64,000 nucleotides of DNA. Source: Campanula takesimana (taxonomy: Eukaryota; Streptophyta; Magnoliopsida; Asterales; Campanulaceae). Both the position numbers and the translations under genes were made by a program. The stretch covers positions 62,001 through 126,000 of the forward strand of contig JAOWBW010000320.1 in the NCBI GenBank assembly GCA_026119855.1. The letters are read 5' to 3'. The notes below the pieces were generated by a model that saw only the letters and a list, made by a program, of their open reading frames with translations, was not told the DNA's origin and searched no databases. Within the stretch, counting starts at the first letter, position 1. Each line of letters opens with the position of its first letter. Positions 30,614 through 41,878 of the stretch are shown here, piece by piece.

Positions 30614-33341
30614 GAGCCCATCATAAAAGGGCACGAGGTTGCACAAATAATCCCTAGCTAGTCAATTGTCTTGGGCAGCAAATAGCAACAACATGTGTCT
30701 CAGTTTTCAAAGCTTCTGCAAGTATGTGCTTCTAAAGTACGCCGAAAGGCTCCCGAGAAATGGAGTAGCTCTTGCCATGTCCTATCATGTTTGTTCCCTC
30801 GCACGAGGATGAGTCACTCTTGATTTGCTCAATAAATGGTGACGCCCTAGGGGCTATGTGACTCAAGAACAAGGGCTTATTTTGCTTCATTTGACAATTA
30901 ATAAGCCCTAGGGGCTATGCTCGAGAAAGATGTGTGAGACTATCCTCAAAGTCTCTCAAAAGGGATGTCAAAAAATCCCTCTTGTCATGTGTGCCTGTAC
31001 TCGTTCCCCCGATCATGGATGGACCTTTCTCGCAATCAATGATGGCACTCTAGGGGCTATTGTCAAGTCTTAAAGGCTCCCTCGGCAAGAAGCGATTCAC
31101 TTCAATGTCCCCAGCAACATTTGAAGCTTCATACCGGAAGGGTCTCAAGGGGCTTCGCAATCTACAATCTTTTGGGCTATGGCATTACAGTGATACAAGC
31201 AAAGGGCAATATTGGGGCTTCGCAATTAACAAGCTTTAAGGCAGTGGTACCCGAGCAATACAATTTAGGAGTAGTGTTATGGCTCCATGAAAGGGATCAA
31301 ACTTCATTGGTCCCTCAACACTTCCAGTCAAAAGGCCTCTTGGTTTTAAATGAAGGCTCCGATGATATGAATGAATTTGATGATTCTTGTTAGAACTCAC
31401 AGTGAGATTCTGAAGGAAGTCTTAGAGAAAAGGAAAAAGATCCAATATGCTAGACTCACCCGGCTGAGTTATAGCGGGCAATGCAAATATGTTAACTCTA
31501 TAAGCAGAGTTACGGCCAATCCCAATGTTTCTGCAATACAGCACCCCCTTCTCCAAGATCAAAAGCACAGGCTGCATCCGAAGATCCGCCGTCGGTTCAA
31601 CTCAAGAAGACTCGAGCAAACATACCGTTCGAGACTTTATCACACCAAGACCTTATCATCTTCAATAACATCACCATCTTCCATGAGACGTCTCCTGAAG
31701 ACCGTACTACATTTTCAACATGGACCTTCCGACATTCGAGTATCAACCACAAAAAGGGACATCCATCTCCAAGCAAGAGAAAGAAGGAGATCGCCTTTAA
31801 GAGTCCTACCCGATGTGGCATCCTCTCTCAGTACAAAGCTAAGCCGATTTGGGGCTTCACATCGAAAGTTCTTCACATCCAGCCATCTACAAACTTGATA
31901 AGCCCATGACATTTGGGGCTTAATAATCTCTAAAAGCTTGGTATCAATGATCTTCTCTTGGGGCTTGCCCACGTCGACAACAAAAGACAGTTTATTTGAA
32001 TGGGCTAAGAGTTGATTCATCTTAGGGCTTCATAAGCCACTCAAAGTTCAGCATTCGAGGGGATTTACAATCAGCAACCCCTTGGCATCTCGGCATCAAT
32101 AGTCCCCTTTGAAGCCCCATAATCAACAAATCTCTTGGGGCTAGACATCAATTTTCATCGGACACCGCGGCGACAACATTCAAGCGAGGCAATCCGGACT
32201 TCGATTGAACATGACTTGATCTTGGGTTGGATTTACAAACACACAATGGTTAAAATGGTTCACCCACGAACTAAAAAAAAAAATCTTTTTCTCACGTGTG
32301 TGCATATTCTTTCCCTTATAATCTAAAAAAAAAAAAAAAATCTTTTTCTCCTTCTATGTGCAAAAGTATGTTCTTTACTTTGCTTTCCTCCTAGCTTCTC
32401 CTCCAGCATTCTCCATCATCCTTGAACTACGCTGGTCTGATTCCTTTCAAGGGATACGTAGGCAGCCTTTTGGCACGACCAACCCACCATCCAGAATACC
32501 ATCTCGCTGACACTCCTTCAAAGGCAAGAACAATTCATCACCATCAACATCATCATTCTCCATCCAAAGCATGGACATTCTTCATCAAAAGCATCAACAT
32601 CCTTCAGCAATCCATCCCCAATCATGCGGCAATAGTAAGTGAAGGTATGAACATCATTCATCTCAAGCAATCTTCGCTTTCAAAAATCACTTCACACACA
32701 AAATTACTTTCTCCATTCTTACAAAAACTCTCTCTCATGCAAAACTGCTTTCAAATCACATTACACCATGAGCACAGTTTCTCTCTTCATTTCACACTTC
32801 ATGCATCTTCTTGCACAAACACATATACCTGCCAAGCACACACATAACAGGTACCACCACGAAGTCAACAGCATCCGCTACTCAAGGCATTTCATCTCCA
32901 GTAGAAAATGGTCCATAGTCAACCATGCCCGCATCCCCACGATAAAGTCAACAGCAACTGCAGCTCTAGACAGCAAAACGGTCCAACGGATCCCGCATTC
33001 AGCAAACGGATCCCGCTTCAGCAAATGGATCCCGCATCAGCAAACGGATCCCGCTTCAGCAAACGGATCCCGCATTCAGCAAACGGATCCCGCCTGCAGC
33101 AAACGGACCCCTCTTCAGCAAACGGATCCCGCATTCAGCAAACGGATCCCGCTTCAGCAAACGGATCCCGTTATATCCTTTCTATAGCAATTAAGCCGCT
33201 CACACATGGAACGCACTCCTATCCTTTGTATTTTCAAATTCCTGATTTATAGAGTCTTTGTTTTCTCTTGTCGATGTCCTCGGCGGTTGTCTTTCTTTCG
33301 TCGACGCGTTTTGCGTCGCAATCCACGTCGCCGAGGGGCTC
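30614..33341 (+). mobile_element. Right internal piece of Tat-like gypsy relic G2
   Basis: It is collinear, in opposite orientation, with 47,060-49,850 of element G: for example CATCATAAAAGGGCACGAGG, CAGCACCCCCTTCTCCAAGA, TTTCAAGGGATACGTAGGCA. It is non-coding 3' sequence. A 175-codon frame (31371-31898) is broken by frameshifts in the G copy and is not supported as a gene. AGGGGCT words recur every 80-200 bp. It ends in a minisatellite and the purine tract CGAGGGGCTC (33332-33341) just before the LTR. Confidence 0.85.
32983..33170 (+). repeat. Minisatellite of ~19-bp CAGCAAACGGATCCCGC units
   Basis: About ten copies of TTCAGCAAACGGATCCCGCA (alternately 19 and 20 bp, each with a BamHI-type GGATCC palindrome) lie some 170 bp upstream of the 3' LTR. 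The collinear place in element G (47,225-47,612) holds a completely different repeat array. Confidence 0.95.
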
Positions 33342-34065
33342 TGTAGACACCTCGCCTTGGACCTCTCAGCCCGGTTGCATACATAGTATTTTTATTTAAC
33401 TTGTTTTTGTTAATTTCTGTTACTTCCGTTAAGTTCCTAACTGATTCCGTTAGTTTTGGACTAAACTGGATAACAAAGTTAACTTTAGAGTCATTTCTGT
33501 CATTCTGTCGTTTTATCCCGCGGGCGCTTCCGGCACCGTCAATGGGTCGCACGCGCGTTTGGTCCAATAGGTCGGACCTGCGCGCTTCCCGCTTTGGCAG
33601 TAACGGATAGCACCATTTTTCCCTCCCTTTTCTTATTTAGAAAATCCTTTCTTCATCACAAACACCTCATTTTTACATCCACATTCATTCCCCCTTATTT
33701 CATAACTCCCAAATCCTTTATTCTAGCCATTCTTCATAAAAACAAAATATTCTTTTTTATTATTATTTGATTTTCTCTTTATTATTTATTTACTATTTTA
33801 TTTATCTTATTTGTGATTGGTCAATTCCATCTCACATGGATTGACCAATTTCCCTCCAAACTTTCCCTCCTATTTTTACCTATAAAATCCATCTTCTTCT
33901 ACCTTAGAAAGGGACCTTGAACACTTTCTCTTTACACAAACTCTACACAAATTCTCCCAACAAGAGTTTTAACAACAAAACTCTACACAAAGTTCTACAC
34001 AACCATTTCTCTACAACAACACCAATTTCAAGTCAAGGTTTCAAGTTCTCTTTTCTAAAGGTACA
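33342..34065 (+). mobile_element. Truncated 3' LTR of G2
   Basis: It starts TGTAGACACCTCGCCTTGGA and follows the G LTR (read on its minus strand) through CCGCGGGCGCTTCCGG, three CG-rich motifs, ATTGGTCAATTCCAT, TATAAAATCC (TATA) and CTCTACAACAACACCA. Similarity stops near 34,065, so about 720 of 1258 bp remain and the terminal CA is missing. Confidence 0.8.
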
Positions 34066-34440
34066 ACTCTTTGAGGAATTATCCAAATTATGATGGGCTT
34101 TTCAGTAATTTCCAAAATTCTATGGACTTTTCTGGAATTTTTGGAGGACCTTTGGGGAATTTTCGAAGGGCTTTTTTTGAAACACAAAAATCCCAGGGGC
34201 TCCAAGGGAAATTTTGGCCAGCACTTTATTTTCTCCTCTTTCAACAAGGAATCCTAGGTTTTTCCTAATTTTACACTTCCTTAGCCCTATACTTATAAAC
34301 ACTCCAAAAGCCATTAAAACACCCAAGGTTGAACATCTAATAAGTCATAAAAGTATATGATTTGGATGGGTAGAAACACATCCATCATCTAGCTACTATA
34401 GCTTTGTTAATGGAGATACCCTAGGGAAAAATGGTGAAAC
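34066..34440. other. Unassigned junction sequence
   Basis: Neither G-like LTR nor integrase similarity is visible. The text is AT-rich with repeated GGGNAATTTT-like words. It may be the diverged remainder of the LTR or an older host sequence. Confidence 0.4.
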
Positions 34441-35745
34441 CCTTCAGAATCTTAAGAAGGACTAGCCCGGCCTATTGCATGAGTATTGAAATCAGTGAAG
34501 TGGTATACCGACATATTGAATTTTCTCAAAGATGGCACTATTCCTAAGTACATCGATAAGAAGATTCGAATAGCACTATAGAAATTGGCATTGAGGTATG
34601 TGTTGATCGGAAACCGAGTCTACAAACGGCATTACGAAGGGATCAACCTCTTATGTGCTAATGAGACTGAGCCATAGGAAATAATCTGAGAAGTCCATGA
34701 AGGCGAATGTGGACACCACATGAATGGGATCATGCTAGCAAAGAAGATACTCCGCAATAGTTACCATTGGAGCACCATGGAAAGAGACTGCATTGAAAAA
34801 GTCAAACGTTCTGCCAAGTGTCGATTCCACGCCAACCTGCAACATGCTCCCACGTTACAATTACACAACATGACCACACTGTGGCCATTCTCTTGTTGGG
34901 GAATCAACATTATTGGCAATATTAATCTTACAGGAAGCAATAACCAATCAATCGTCCTGGTCGTCATGGATTATTTCAAAAAATGGGTCGATGCACAACT
35001 TTATCGCATCCACAACGCTAAAAAGGTGGCTGAATTTGTTAAAACCAACACCATGTGCCGATACAGAGTCCCTCATGAAATCATCGCTGATAATGGTTCT
35101 CATTTCGAGAAAGAAATGGACGCTCTTTTGGTCGAGTATAAGATCACCAAGAACAAGTCATCTCTGTACCGACCTCAAGCCAACAGCGCAGTCGAGGCAG
35201 CAAACAAGACAATCGTAAAAATCTTACGCAAGATGGTCGTAAGTGAAAGGGATTGGACCGAGAAGTTACCTCTAGCACTATTGGGCTACCGCATATCAAT
35301 TCGGTCAGCAACAGGAGAAACTCCGTATACACTAATCTACGGCTCCAAAGCCGTGCTCCCGGTCGAGCTAGAAGTTCCTTCTTTACGGGTTTTGCTCGAG
35401 AATCAAGTCAATGAAGTCGAATGGATGAAAAGTCCATATGAATAAGTAGCCTTACTCCACTAGAAGAGGTTAAGAGCATTCGAACGTACAAGGGCCTATC
35501 AACAAAGAATGGCTAGAGCTTTTAACAAATAGGAGAAGCCGCGAGACATCAAAGTGGGAGATTTGGTCCTACGGCAACATCCACCCAATGCAATAAATCC
35601 CCTTGGGAAATGGGGACCCCGGTGGATTGGCCCTTATGTAGTAAAGAAGACCCTAAGCGGAAGCGCGGTACGACTCGTGGACCTATACGGTAAGCAACTT
35701 CCAAAGGAAGTCAACCTCGTCACGCTCAAGAAGTTCTACGCCTAA
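34441..35745 (+). pseudogene. Tat-like Ty3/gypsy integrase relic
   Basis: Similarity starts with the RNase H-integrase linker (PAYCMSIE, WYTDILNFLKDGTIPKY, RYVLIGNRVYKR), with three stops between 34,560 and 34,690. It continues into the zinc-binding domain (VHEGECGHHMNG, CIEKVKRSAKC) and the catalytic core. The core reads WGINIIGN where gypsy integrases have Asp, then IIADNGSHF with Asp and PQANSAVEAANK with Glu, so the first DDE residue has become Asn. The C-terminal domain (GDLVLRQHPPNAINPLGKWG, then RWIGPYVVKK, VNLVTLKKFYA) ends at 35,745 after two in-frame stops near 35,445 and 35,532. Sequence and gene order fit the Tat lineage. Confidence 0.9.
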
Positions 35746-36007
35746 CAATCAAGGACCAGAAAAAATTGGTCTTCTTTTGTTTGAAGTACGGCGACCTGAG
35801 CCACTCAACTAGAGGAACGTAGGCAACCTACAGGTGCGGTCTAAACAATAATTTTTTACCCGACACTTTTCAAAACAAAATGCAATTTTTCATTCCATTG
35901 AATCAGTTTTATCATTACAACAAATCATTATTGAGCTTAAAGACATTAAAACATTAAATCCTAAACAAGTGGTCTTTTAATTGAAATCTCGGGTTACAAA
36001 GAAAATT

Positions 36008-36382
36008 CTAATCTTTCTTCAATTTGGGAACCAATGTCTTTTGGCTAACGACTTTGCTCTTCTTGCTTGAACTCGAAGCACAACCTGGACCACCAAGGCG
36101 AGAGAAGACACTAGAAACAAGCGGGTCTTCTCCAACAATGACTTTCTTTCCCTTATCAAGAGAAGCCTTGGGAGGAGGATTGTAGGGCCTTTTTCCAAAC
36201 GTAAGGATTACCTTTACCCCTTTTCTGCTTGGGTAAACGGTAAGGCCTATGGTTTCAACACGAGCAACGGACTTCGAGGCCTCCACCACTACATCGCTTG
36301 GCTTCCCCAAACGGTCAAAGACACTTGGTTGCGCCTTAACAACAAGTTTCGGAGCATCAAAAATGACATTTGGCCTCCCCAA
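36008..36382 (-). CDS. Antisense ORF downstream of the Tat integrase (124 aa)
   Basis: I do not recognise a domain. The ORF runs opposite to integrase, 260 bp after its end, in the region between pol and 3' LTR. Plant Tat-lineage elements are known to carry extra ORFs, some antisense, in this place, which is the only reason to take it seriously. The product is basic and contains two similar phrases, PSVFDRLGKPSD (about residue 20) and SSVFSRLGGPGC (about residue 89), a Pro-rich turn FGKRPYNPPPK and a Ser/Lys tail. It is uninterrupted although the neighbouring integrase has five stops. An upstream extension without Met is possible. It could still be chance. Confidence 0.4.
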   Translation of the reverse strand: MGRPNVIFDAPKLVVKAQPSVFDRLGKPSDVVVEASKSVARVETIGLTVYPSRKGVKVILTFGKRPYNPPPKASLDKGKKVIVGEDPLVSSVFSRLGGPGCASSSSKKSKVVSQKTLVPKLKKD

Positions 36383-36917
36383 ACGATCAAAGATGCTAGG
36401 GCTGGTCTTAACAATGGAGGCGGACTTTGACTTTATCCTCAGGGATGGACACCTTCACTTCAAAGCAAAAATTCATTGGGGCCATTGCGAACAAGATTTT
36501 GGGAGATGGAAGGATGGGAAATATCGCAGAAGACTGCTGTGTGAAGAAACATATCGAAATGGAATTAATTTTACAGCCGTTGGAGTATCCTGTTTAGAAA
36601 AGAAGGGGGCTAGAAATCCATAACCCAGAAGCGGGCACCTCCACTCCGTTTAGTCAGACGCGGGTGCGTCCCATCCAAAGTACCAGTTTATCCACTGTCA
36701 TTGGCTACCTAGAAAAAACAATAGGTAATGAGATAGGACAACCTGGGTCAAAGTCTATCATTTACAGAGTTAACCCCCTCACTTCTCCATCATCTGACCT
36801 CTGCAAAACCGTTCCACTATCCTCCTCTCCACCACTCTGTACCCTCTTAGTTTACTGCCAAAAGCAAAAAATTTCTCTTTCTACCTTCCTTCTCTTTCTG
36901 ACTCTTTCTCTCTATAA
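36383..36917 (+). other. Junction and 5' leader of the second SIRE-like extra ORF
   Basis: The Tat-related sequence gives way, somewhere near 36,600-36,660, to a leader ending in a pyrimidine-rich stretch (TTTCTCTTTCTACCTTCCTT, CTCTTTCTCTCTATAA). The corresponding leader of copia A (22,821-23,110, minus strand) is also followed by a CTCTCTCT run before its ATG. No gene is contained. Confidence 0.45.
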
Positions 36918-37004
36918 GTGGCTCCTAAGAAATCTGGAAAATCTACACAAGTTGTTGAAGAACCACAACATCCATCACCACCTAGACCTTACATCTTCAT
37001 AATG
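36918..37004 (+). pseudogene. Exon 1 of second SIRE-like extra ORF, start codon lost
   Basis: GTG at 36918 replaces the ATG found in copia A. The following 28 codons read APKKSGKSTQVVEEPQHPSP and on to IFIM, ending at ATG just before GTATAATTTC (donor at 37005). Copia A has the same layout: MAPKKS start, about 22-29 codons, final ATG, then GTATGATTTC. The role of the protein is unknown. This is a relic of a plus-strand SIRE-like element whose LTRs are not in the window. Confidence 0.75.
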
Positions 37005-37104
37005 GTATAATTTCTTTACCCTAATGATGGATGAGTTTTATACTCATTTATTGGGTATTTTTTAGACTTATTCTTAGTGAAATCCTTGAGTTTTGGTTAT
37101 CTAA

Positions 37105-37377
37105 TACTCCCTCCGTCCTGGCATAAGTGACACCAATTTTTGGGACACGTGGATTAAGAAAAAGATTGATATGTGTGCTAGAAAATGAAGAGAGAGAATG
37201 AGTGGGGTAAATAGTAGTGTTGGTTGAATAAATTGTGTGGCGAAAAATGAAGAGAGAGAATGAGTGGGGGTTAATTGAATATAAATATATTAAAAAATTT
37301 CATTTTAGGTAGTGTCACTTGTGCTGGGACGGATCGAAAAGAAAATAAGTGTCACTTGTGCTGGGACGGAGGGAGTA
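37105..37377. mobile_element. Stowaway-like MITE in the extra-ORF intron
   Basis: TA-CTCCCTCCGTCCTGGCATAA on the left. The right end repeats GTGTCACTTGTGCTGGGACGG twice, the second closing with GACGGAGGGAGTA. It is one of three MITEs that enlarged the intron 37005-40277. Confidence 0.9.
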
Positions 37378-38200
37378 TATGTTTTAGTTTTGATTTACAA
37401 AACATGTAAAACATGTGGAAAGTGATAAAAACAGGCGAGATATGGCGAAATTTGTAACTACAAGAACTTTACAGTAATTTAAAGAAGTTGAGGACTGTTA
37501 CGCTGAAGCAGAAGATTCCAGGGATTGCTGTGCAGAATCTAAAAACTGGAGTGAACAATATACAAATAACTGGAAGTTCAGGGACTGTTCTATAATTTCT
37601 AAAAGTTGGAGGACTATTTTGGAAAGTCTTAATATCTTAGGGACCATAGAGGAATTTTTGGATGACAGTCCATGAGACCGTAAAATCTGCTCAAGACTTG
37701 GAGAAAAAGAAAGATTTGACTTGTTTAGTTAGGATTTTATTTTAATTTCCTTATTCTTTTATTATTCATTTTTCTTTTGTATTTCCTTCTAGGTTTAGGA
37801 TAGTTTTTACTATAAATAGATTAATTGTAATATGATACAACTCTTTTATAAATTCCTCCATATTATTCTAGAGATTGGTTTTTTGTCTGTGAAGAAGTAA
37901 TTTCACCATCTATGGATTGGAAGTAACTTGTATTAAATACTTATGCTTTAATTTAATTCTTAGTTCAATTATTTGTTGGGTTTGTCGCAAGTTTATAATT
38001 CTTCCATTCTTTCTCGTTCTTGTTTATCTAAATATTCTTCATGCTAGTTTTAGGGTTTCAATTATATGTTAAGATATAAATTGGCCTTTTAACTATTGGG
38101 TATCAACTGTTGCAGTAACTTGAGAAATGATACGATGACCACTATTTTGATAATTAGATTCAATTGAGGACGTAATTGAAATCAAATGGATCTAGGTTTT
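37378..38200. other. Intron DNA, possibly a decayed LTR
   Basis: There is no coding sequence. Repeated phrases such as AAAGTTGGAGGACTATTTTG and CTATAAATAGATTAATTG (a TATA-like word near 37,811) resemble a retrotransposon LTR, but no TG...CA ends or target duplication were found. Confidence 0.35.
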
Positions 38201-38208
38201 TATGTTCT

Positions 38209-38842
38209 TAAGGCTCCATTTGTTTTCCGAAAAACATCTTCCACATTTTCCGGTGTTTGTTAAGCACCAGAAAATGGGGAAAATGTTTTCCGGAAAGTAA
38301 TGAAGACACAAAATTATTTTTGAACACTCCTCCACCTCTGCCTCGCCCCATTCCCACACCACCCATCCCACCACCCCCCCCTGCCAAAAAAAAAACTTCT
38401 TTTCACTCATATTAAATTAATTTTGAAGACCTCCCCCACCCCTACTACCCCCACCACGCACTCACCCACCTACTCTCCACCCCCACCCTACCCCACCATC
38501 CACCCACCCTAGAAAAAAAAAAAAAAAAACTTTCTTTTCACACATTAAAATTATTTTTGAACACCTCCCCCACCCCCACCTCACCCCTACCCCACCACCT
38601 CCCCTACCACCTCCCCTACCCCTTCCCCAACACCACCCATCCCACCTCCCTTCAAAAAAATTCTCATAATTATTTTTTTCTCATATTAAATTATTTTTTG
38701 CTCATATGAAAATATTTTCCAGAAAACATTTTCCTTATATTTACCAAACAACCAAAAACATGTTTATGTCATTTTCCGGAAAACATTTTCATTTTCCGGA
38801 AATTATTTTCCGGAAAATAATTTCCCCCAAACAAACAGAGCC
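38209..38842. mobile_element. hAT-like MITE (634 bp) with GGCTCYRTTTGTTT ends
   Basis: Left TAAGGCTCCATTTGTTTTCC and right CCCAAACAAACAGAGCC are inverted, with further inverted GGAAAACATTTTCC words inside. TATGTTCT (38201-38208) and TATGTGCT (38843-38850) form an 8-bp duplication with one change. The interior is three degenerate copies of a CACCTCCCCCACCCC...TTTTCACNCAT...TTTTTGAA unit with A and C runs. Confidence 0.75.
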
Positions 38843-38850
38843 TATGTGCT

Positions 38851-39644
38851 TCATGATTTCTTGTCCTATTATGCGAACATAACTGTAAGTATAATATAAA
38901 GAGGGTATTATGATTTCAAATGGCACACCAAACCGTCTCAATCCTTACTATTGTGAATGAACCTGAGTATGAGATTGATTCCTTTATCATTAGTATAGCA
39001 TTTGTGACACCACAATAATTGACATCTTTAATAAAATAAGTATAAGTAGGAGATACTTGTGAATCCTTTCCATAGACTTTTCCTCTATATTTCTATCAAT
39101 TTATTTATTTATTTTTTAATTAGTTTATTTGTTTTCTAGTTAATTAGGTTAGATCACTAAAAAAACCAACCTTTTATTTTATATTATTTCATTTTACTAC
39201 TAGTTAAATTACTATCTTCCTTCAATCTTTGTGGATTAGACACCCTTCCATTGCATATAGTGCTATGGTGATCTTGTGCACTTGCAAGGGTTATAATTTG
39301 TTCATCACCTAACCTCTATTTATTTCATGTTTTATTGTTCATGTCTGGTTCTAAAATTCTTGAGATTCTGAGTTAGTTCTAGGTTAATAATTGAAATGAT
39401 TTCCTCTATAATTATGTGAAATTATGTTCTAAACTCCTTATCATTACTCTCTGTTAAAATTCTTCATCCGGATTCTTCAAGCTCAGTTCATGATTTTTAA
39501 CCCAAATGCGTTTTTCGAATAATGTTAGTTTTCCCCTTTCAATTTTTGGGTCACATGTCAAGTATTTTATGAATTTGATAATATATTCATGTTCAATTTG
39601 CATTCCTCTTCACAAATATGACTTTATTTTTAATTTTTAAGCAA
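38851..39644. other. AT-rich intron DNA
   Basis: Nothing assignable. It includes ordinary intron-like AT text of the extra-ORF gene. Confidence 0.5.
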
Positions 39645-39952
39645 TACTCCCTCCGTCCGTGAGACTTCTTTCCCTTTTGGGACGTCCCACTAAAAGTGAG
39701 ACTGCCCAAAATGAAAATGTTTCAACCCCACTCATTCTCTCTCTTCATTTTCCACTACTCAATTTATTCAACCAACACTACAATTTATCTCACTCATTCT
39801 CTCTCTTCATTTTCCACCACCCAATTTATCCAACTAACACTACTATTTACTCCACTCATTCTCTCTCTTCATTTTCTACCACACATTTACTAGTTTTTCT
39901 TAATTAGTGTGCAAACCCATCTAGTCCTACTTGTGCTGGGCCGGAGGGAGTA
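39645..39952. mobile_element. Stowaway-like MITE with three internal ~61-bp repeats
   Basis: TA-CTCCCTCCGTCCGTGAGACT at the left and CTTGTGCTGGGCCGGAGGGA plus GTA at the right. CACTCATTCTCTCTCTTCAT followed by TTTCYAC recurs three times (near 39,729, 39,790 and 39,853). Open frames of 65-82 codons over it merely reflect that repeat. Confidence 0.9.
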
Positions 39953-39969
39953 TATGATAATATAGGTTC

Positions 39970-40032
39970 ATGATGTTCTTCCTGTTCATCATGATGTTCT
40001 TCGTGTTCACCATGATGTTCTTCATGTTCTTG
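39970..40032. repeat. Three 21-bp tandem units
   Basis: ATGATGTTCTTCNTGTTCAN is repeated three times in the intron, immediately after a MITE. Confidence 0.85.
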
Positions 40033-40277
40033 ATAAAGTTACTTTTTGATCCTTTTTTCTTAACTCAATCAGTTATTTTGTGTTTGTATATTTTGATCCA
40101 TTTCTTTATCTGTAGTAAGTTGTGAAGAGTTTGTCTTTTGAATTTCTTTCAAGACAAACTCGACCGCATCATCCTTGTCGTTCTTTCACTTGGCCGTGCC
40201 TTCATCGACCGCACATTCCTTGTCAAGTGACCGCACCCCTTTTCCATTTAAGCATTCTTTCTTACTATGTTTTTCAG

Positions 40278-40872
40278 AATAATGAATTATTCTATCCTGG
40301 GGTTGTCTTGGACATGGAAGATTTGAGACAAAATGCTATTGGTAGAAACATCATCAAAAGACTTTGCATCTGTGGTCTCTCACCCTTATTTACTTTACCT
40401 TAAGGTTTTCATGTTCCAGCTTTTGTGGATCAATTCTTCTACTATTCTAAGATCAAAACTGGGATTGAAAATGATGGTAATTAAGTCTCTTGGATTAGTA
40501 CTAGAGTAAAGGATTCAAAATGGCCCTTGACTCAAAAGACCTTGCCGCGCACTAATTGGGATCAAGACTCCAAGAGAAGTAGATGATTTTGACAAGGAAG
40601 TATCACTGGAATTAGCTCAACAACTTGCTGGCGGATCAGATGTTACCAAAAAACGAGAGGAAGAAATTCGGAGAAGTAATGTACCACATAGGTCACTTAG
40701 TTGGTCATGTGATATTTTGCAAGATTGGTAATCAAGCTAAATTCAACAACGCTCAATGGATGATATGTGCAGCCATTTATTTGGAAAATAAGATGGATTG
40801 GGGACAAATTCTATTTTACGTGCTCTGTGCCAATATCGGATAATATTTGGATGCCAAAAACTCTTCTAAGCC
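40278..40872 (+). pseudogene. Exon 2, first segment, of the second SIRE-like extra ORF
   Basis: After the acceptor TGTTTTTCAG the frame reads NNELFYPGVVLDMEDLRQNA, aligning with DESNFVPGSQIIKAEFEADA of copia A, and shortly after LSPLFTLP with LLPLFQLD. A TAA at 40,401 and a frameshift follow. The conserved middle block is at about 40,660-40,840: KKFGEVMYHIGHLVGHVIFC, then NNAQWMICAAIYLENKMDWG. This block resembles the domain annotated in many plants as putative plant transposon protein; I cannot verify that here. The segment ends at AACTCTTCTAAGCC, where a solo LTR interrupts it. Confidence 0.7.
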
Positions 40873-41873
40873 TGTGAGCGCGTGCCCCTCCCCCGGTGCC
40901 CGCACCGCTTGGTTCGGATTGTAGGGCTTGGTCATTGCTCGTTTGTTGTGAGTCGCCACCATGTTTGACGGAACACGGATCGTGAAATCTGGATTCGGGG
41001 GTTAAGTTATGAATTGGGAAGGTCAAGGAGCACCCAATTCACCCAATCTAGGATTGGTCTTGCTAATAAATCATCATCGTTGTCTCAAAATCATGCAAAA
41101 TATGCACAAAAGAAACCAAATATATAATTTCTTATTTATTTGGGATGTTGGATCATGTGCTTCGAGACCATCTCCATGAATTGGAGAGGCTCTAGGCTGA
41201 TCCTTTAATGGAATCACACTACTTTAAAACAAAGAAGGAGATGAGAAGGAAGAAAATAAGGAGTTACCTAAGCGTTCTTCGAGAATCCTATGGATGGCCT
41301 TGACTAAAGGCCTTGACGATCCTAAGAAATTGACTTGGCTTGAGTTATGATCTTCTAATTTTCGTGGGTAAGAGGAGGAGGCTGATTATGAGAGCCTTCT
41401 TGAGAGATTTTTGAGTGTGTAGAGTTTTGGGAGACCTCTATTAGTTGACCATTAGTCATTCTAGTCAAGAACAACTATATTTTTAGGGGTTTATGACTTT
41501 AGGGTTAAGCCAAATGGTTTAATTTAGATGGGAATCAAAGACTTGATTTCCAAGAAGGTTTATTTGGACTCTCTGATCGTCCTTTCCAACTTTCCCGAAT
41601 TAAGGAGTCTTTGCCAAGAAATGAGGTTGAGATCAGCAAGGAAGCTGCTGAAACTCGACTGTCAAAGGGGGGTGTCTCGTACGAGGCATCTTTATGCTGG
41701 AATCACTTTTATGCCCTTCTGCAGTAGTTTTGATGTTCATTTTGGTCCCTGACTAACGGAGTCAGTTAGAAACTTAACGAAACATGTCCAACTTAACGAG
41801 TTTCGACCCAAATCAAAGGCGAGACACAAAAGTAGTGTGATTATTAAAGAACGTTCAAAATGGGGTGTCTACA
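40873..41873 (-). mobile_element. Solo LTR of a Tat-like gypsy element (1001 bp)
   Basis: It runs TGTGAGCGCGTGCCCCTCCC to TGGGGTGTCTACA. On the minus strand it opens TGTAGACACCCC like the G and G2 LTRs, and it shares GAGTCGCCACCATGTTT. AAGCC (40868-40872) and GAGCC (41874-41878) are the target duplication with one change. Flanking coding text (NSSKP / PKHKT) is continuous across it. No internal region remains, as expected after LTR-LTR recombination. Confidence 0.88.
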
Positions 41874-41878
41874 GAGCC

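Noticed and set aside
31371..31898. 175-codon ORF in G2
   Set aside because: The corresponding region of G is broken by frameshifts and stops, and no domain is visible; it is non-coding element sequence.
39659..39907. Two ORFs of 65 and 82 codons
   Set aside because: They lie inside a Stowaway-like MITE and reflect its ~61-bp internal repeats.
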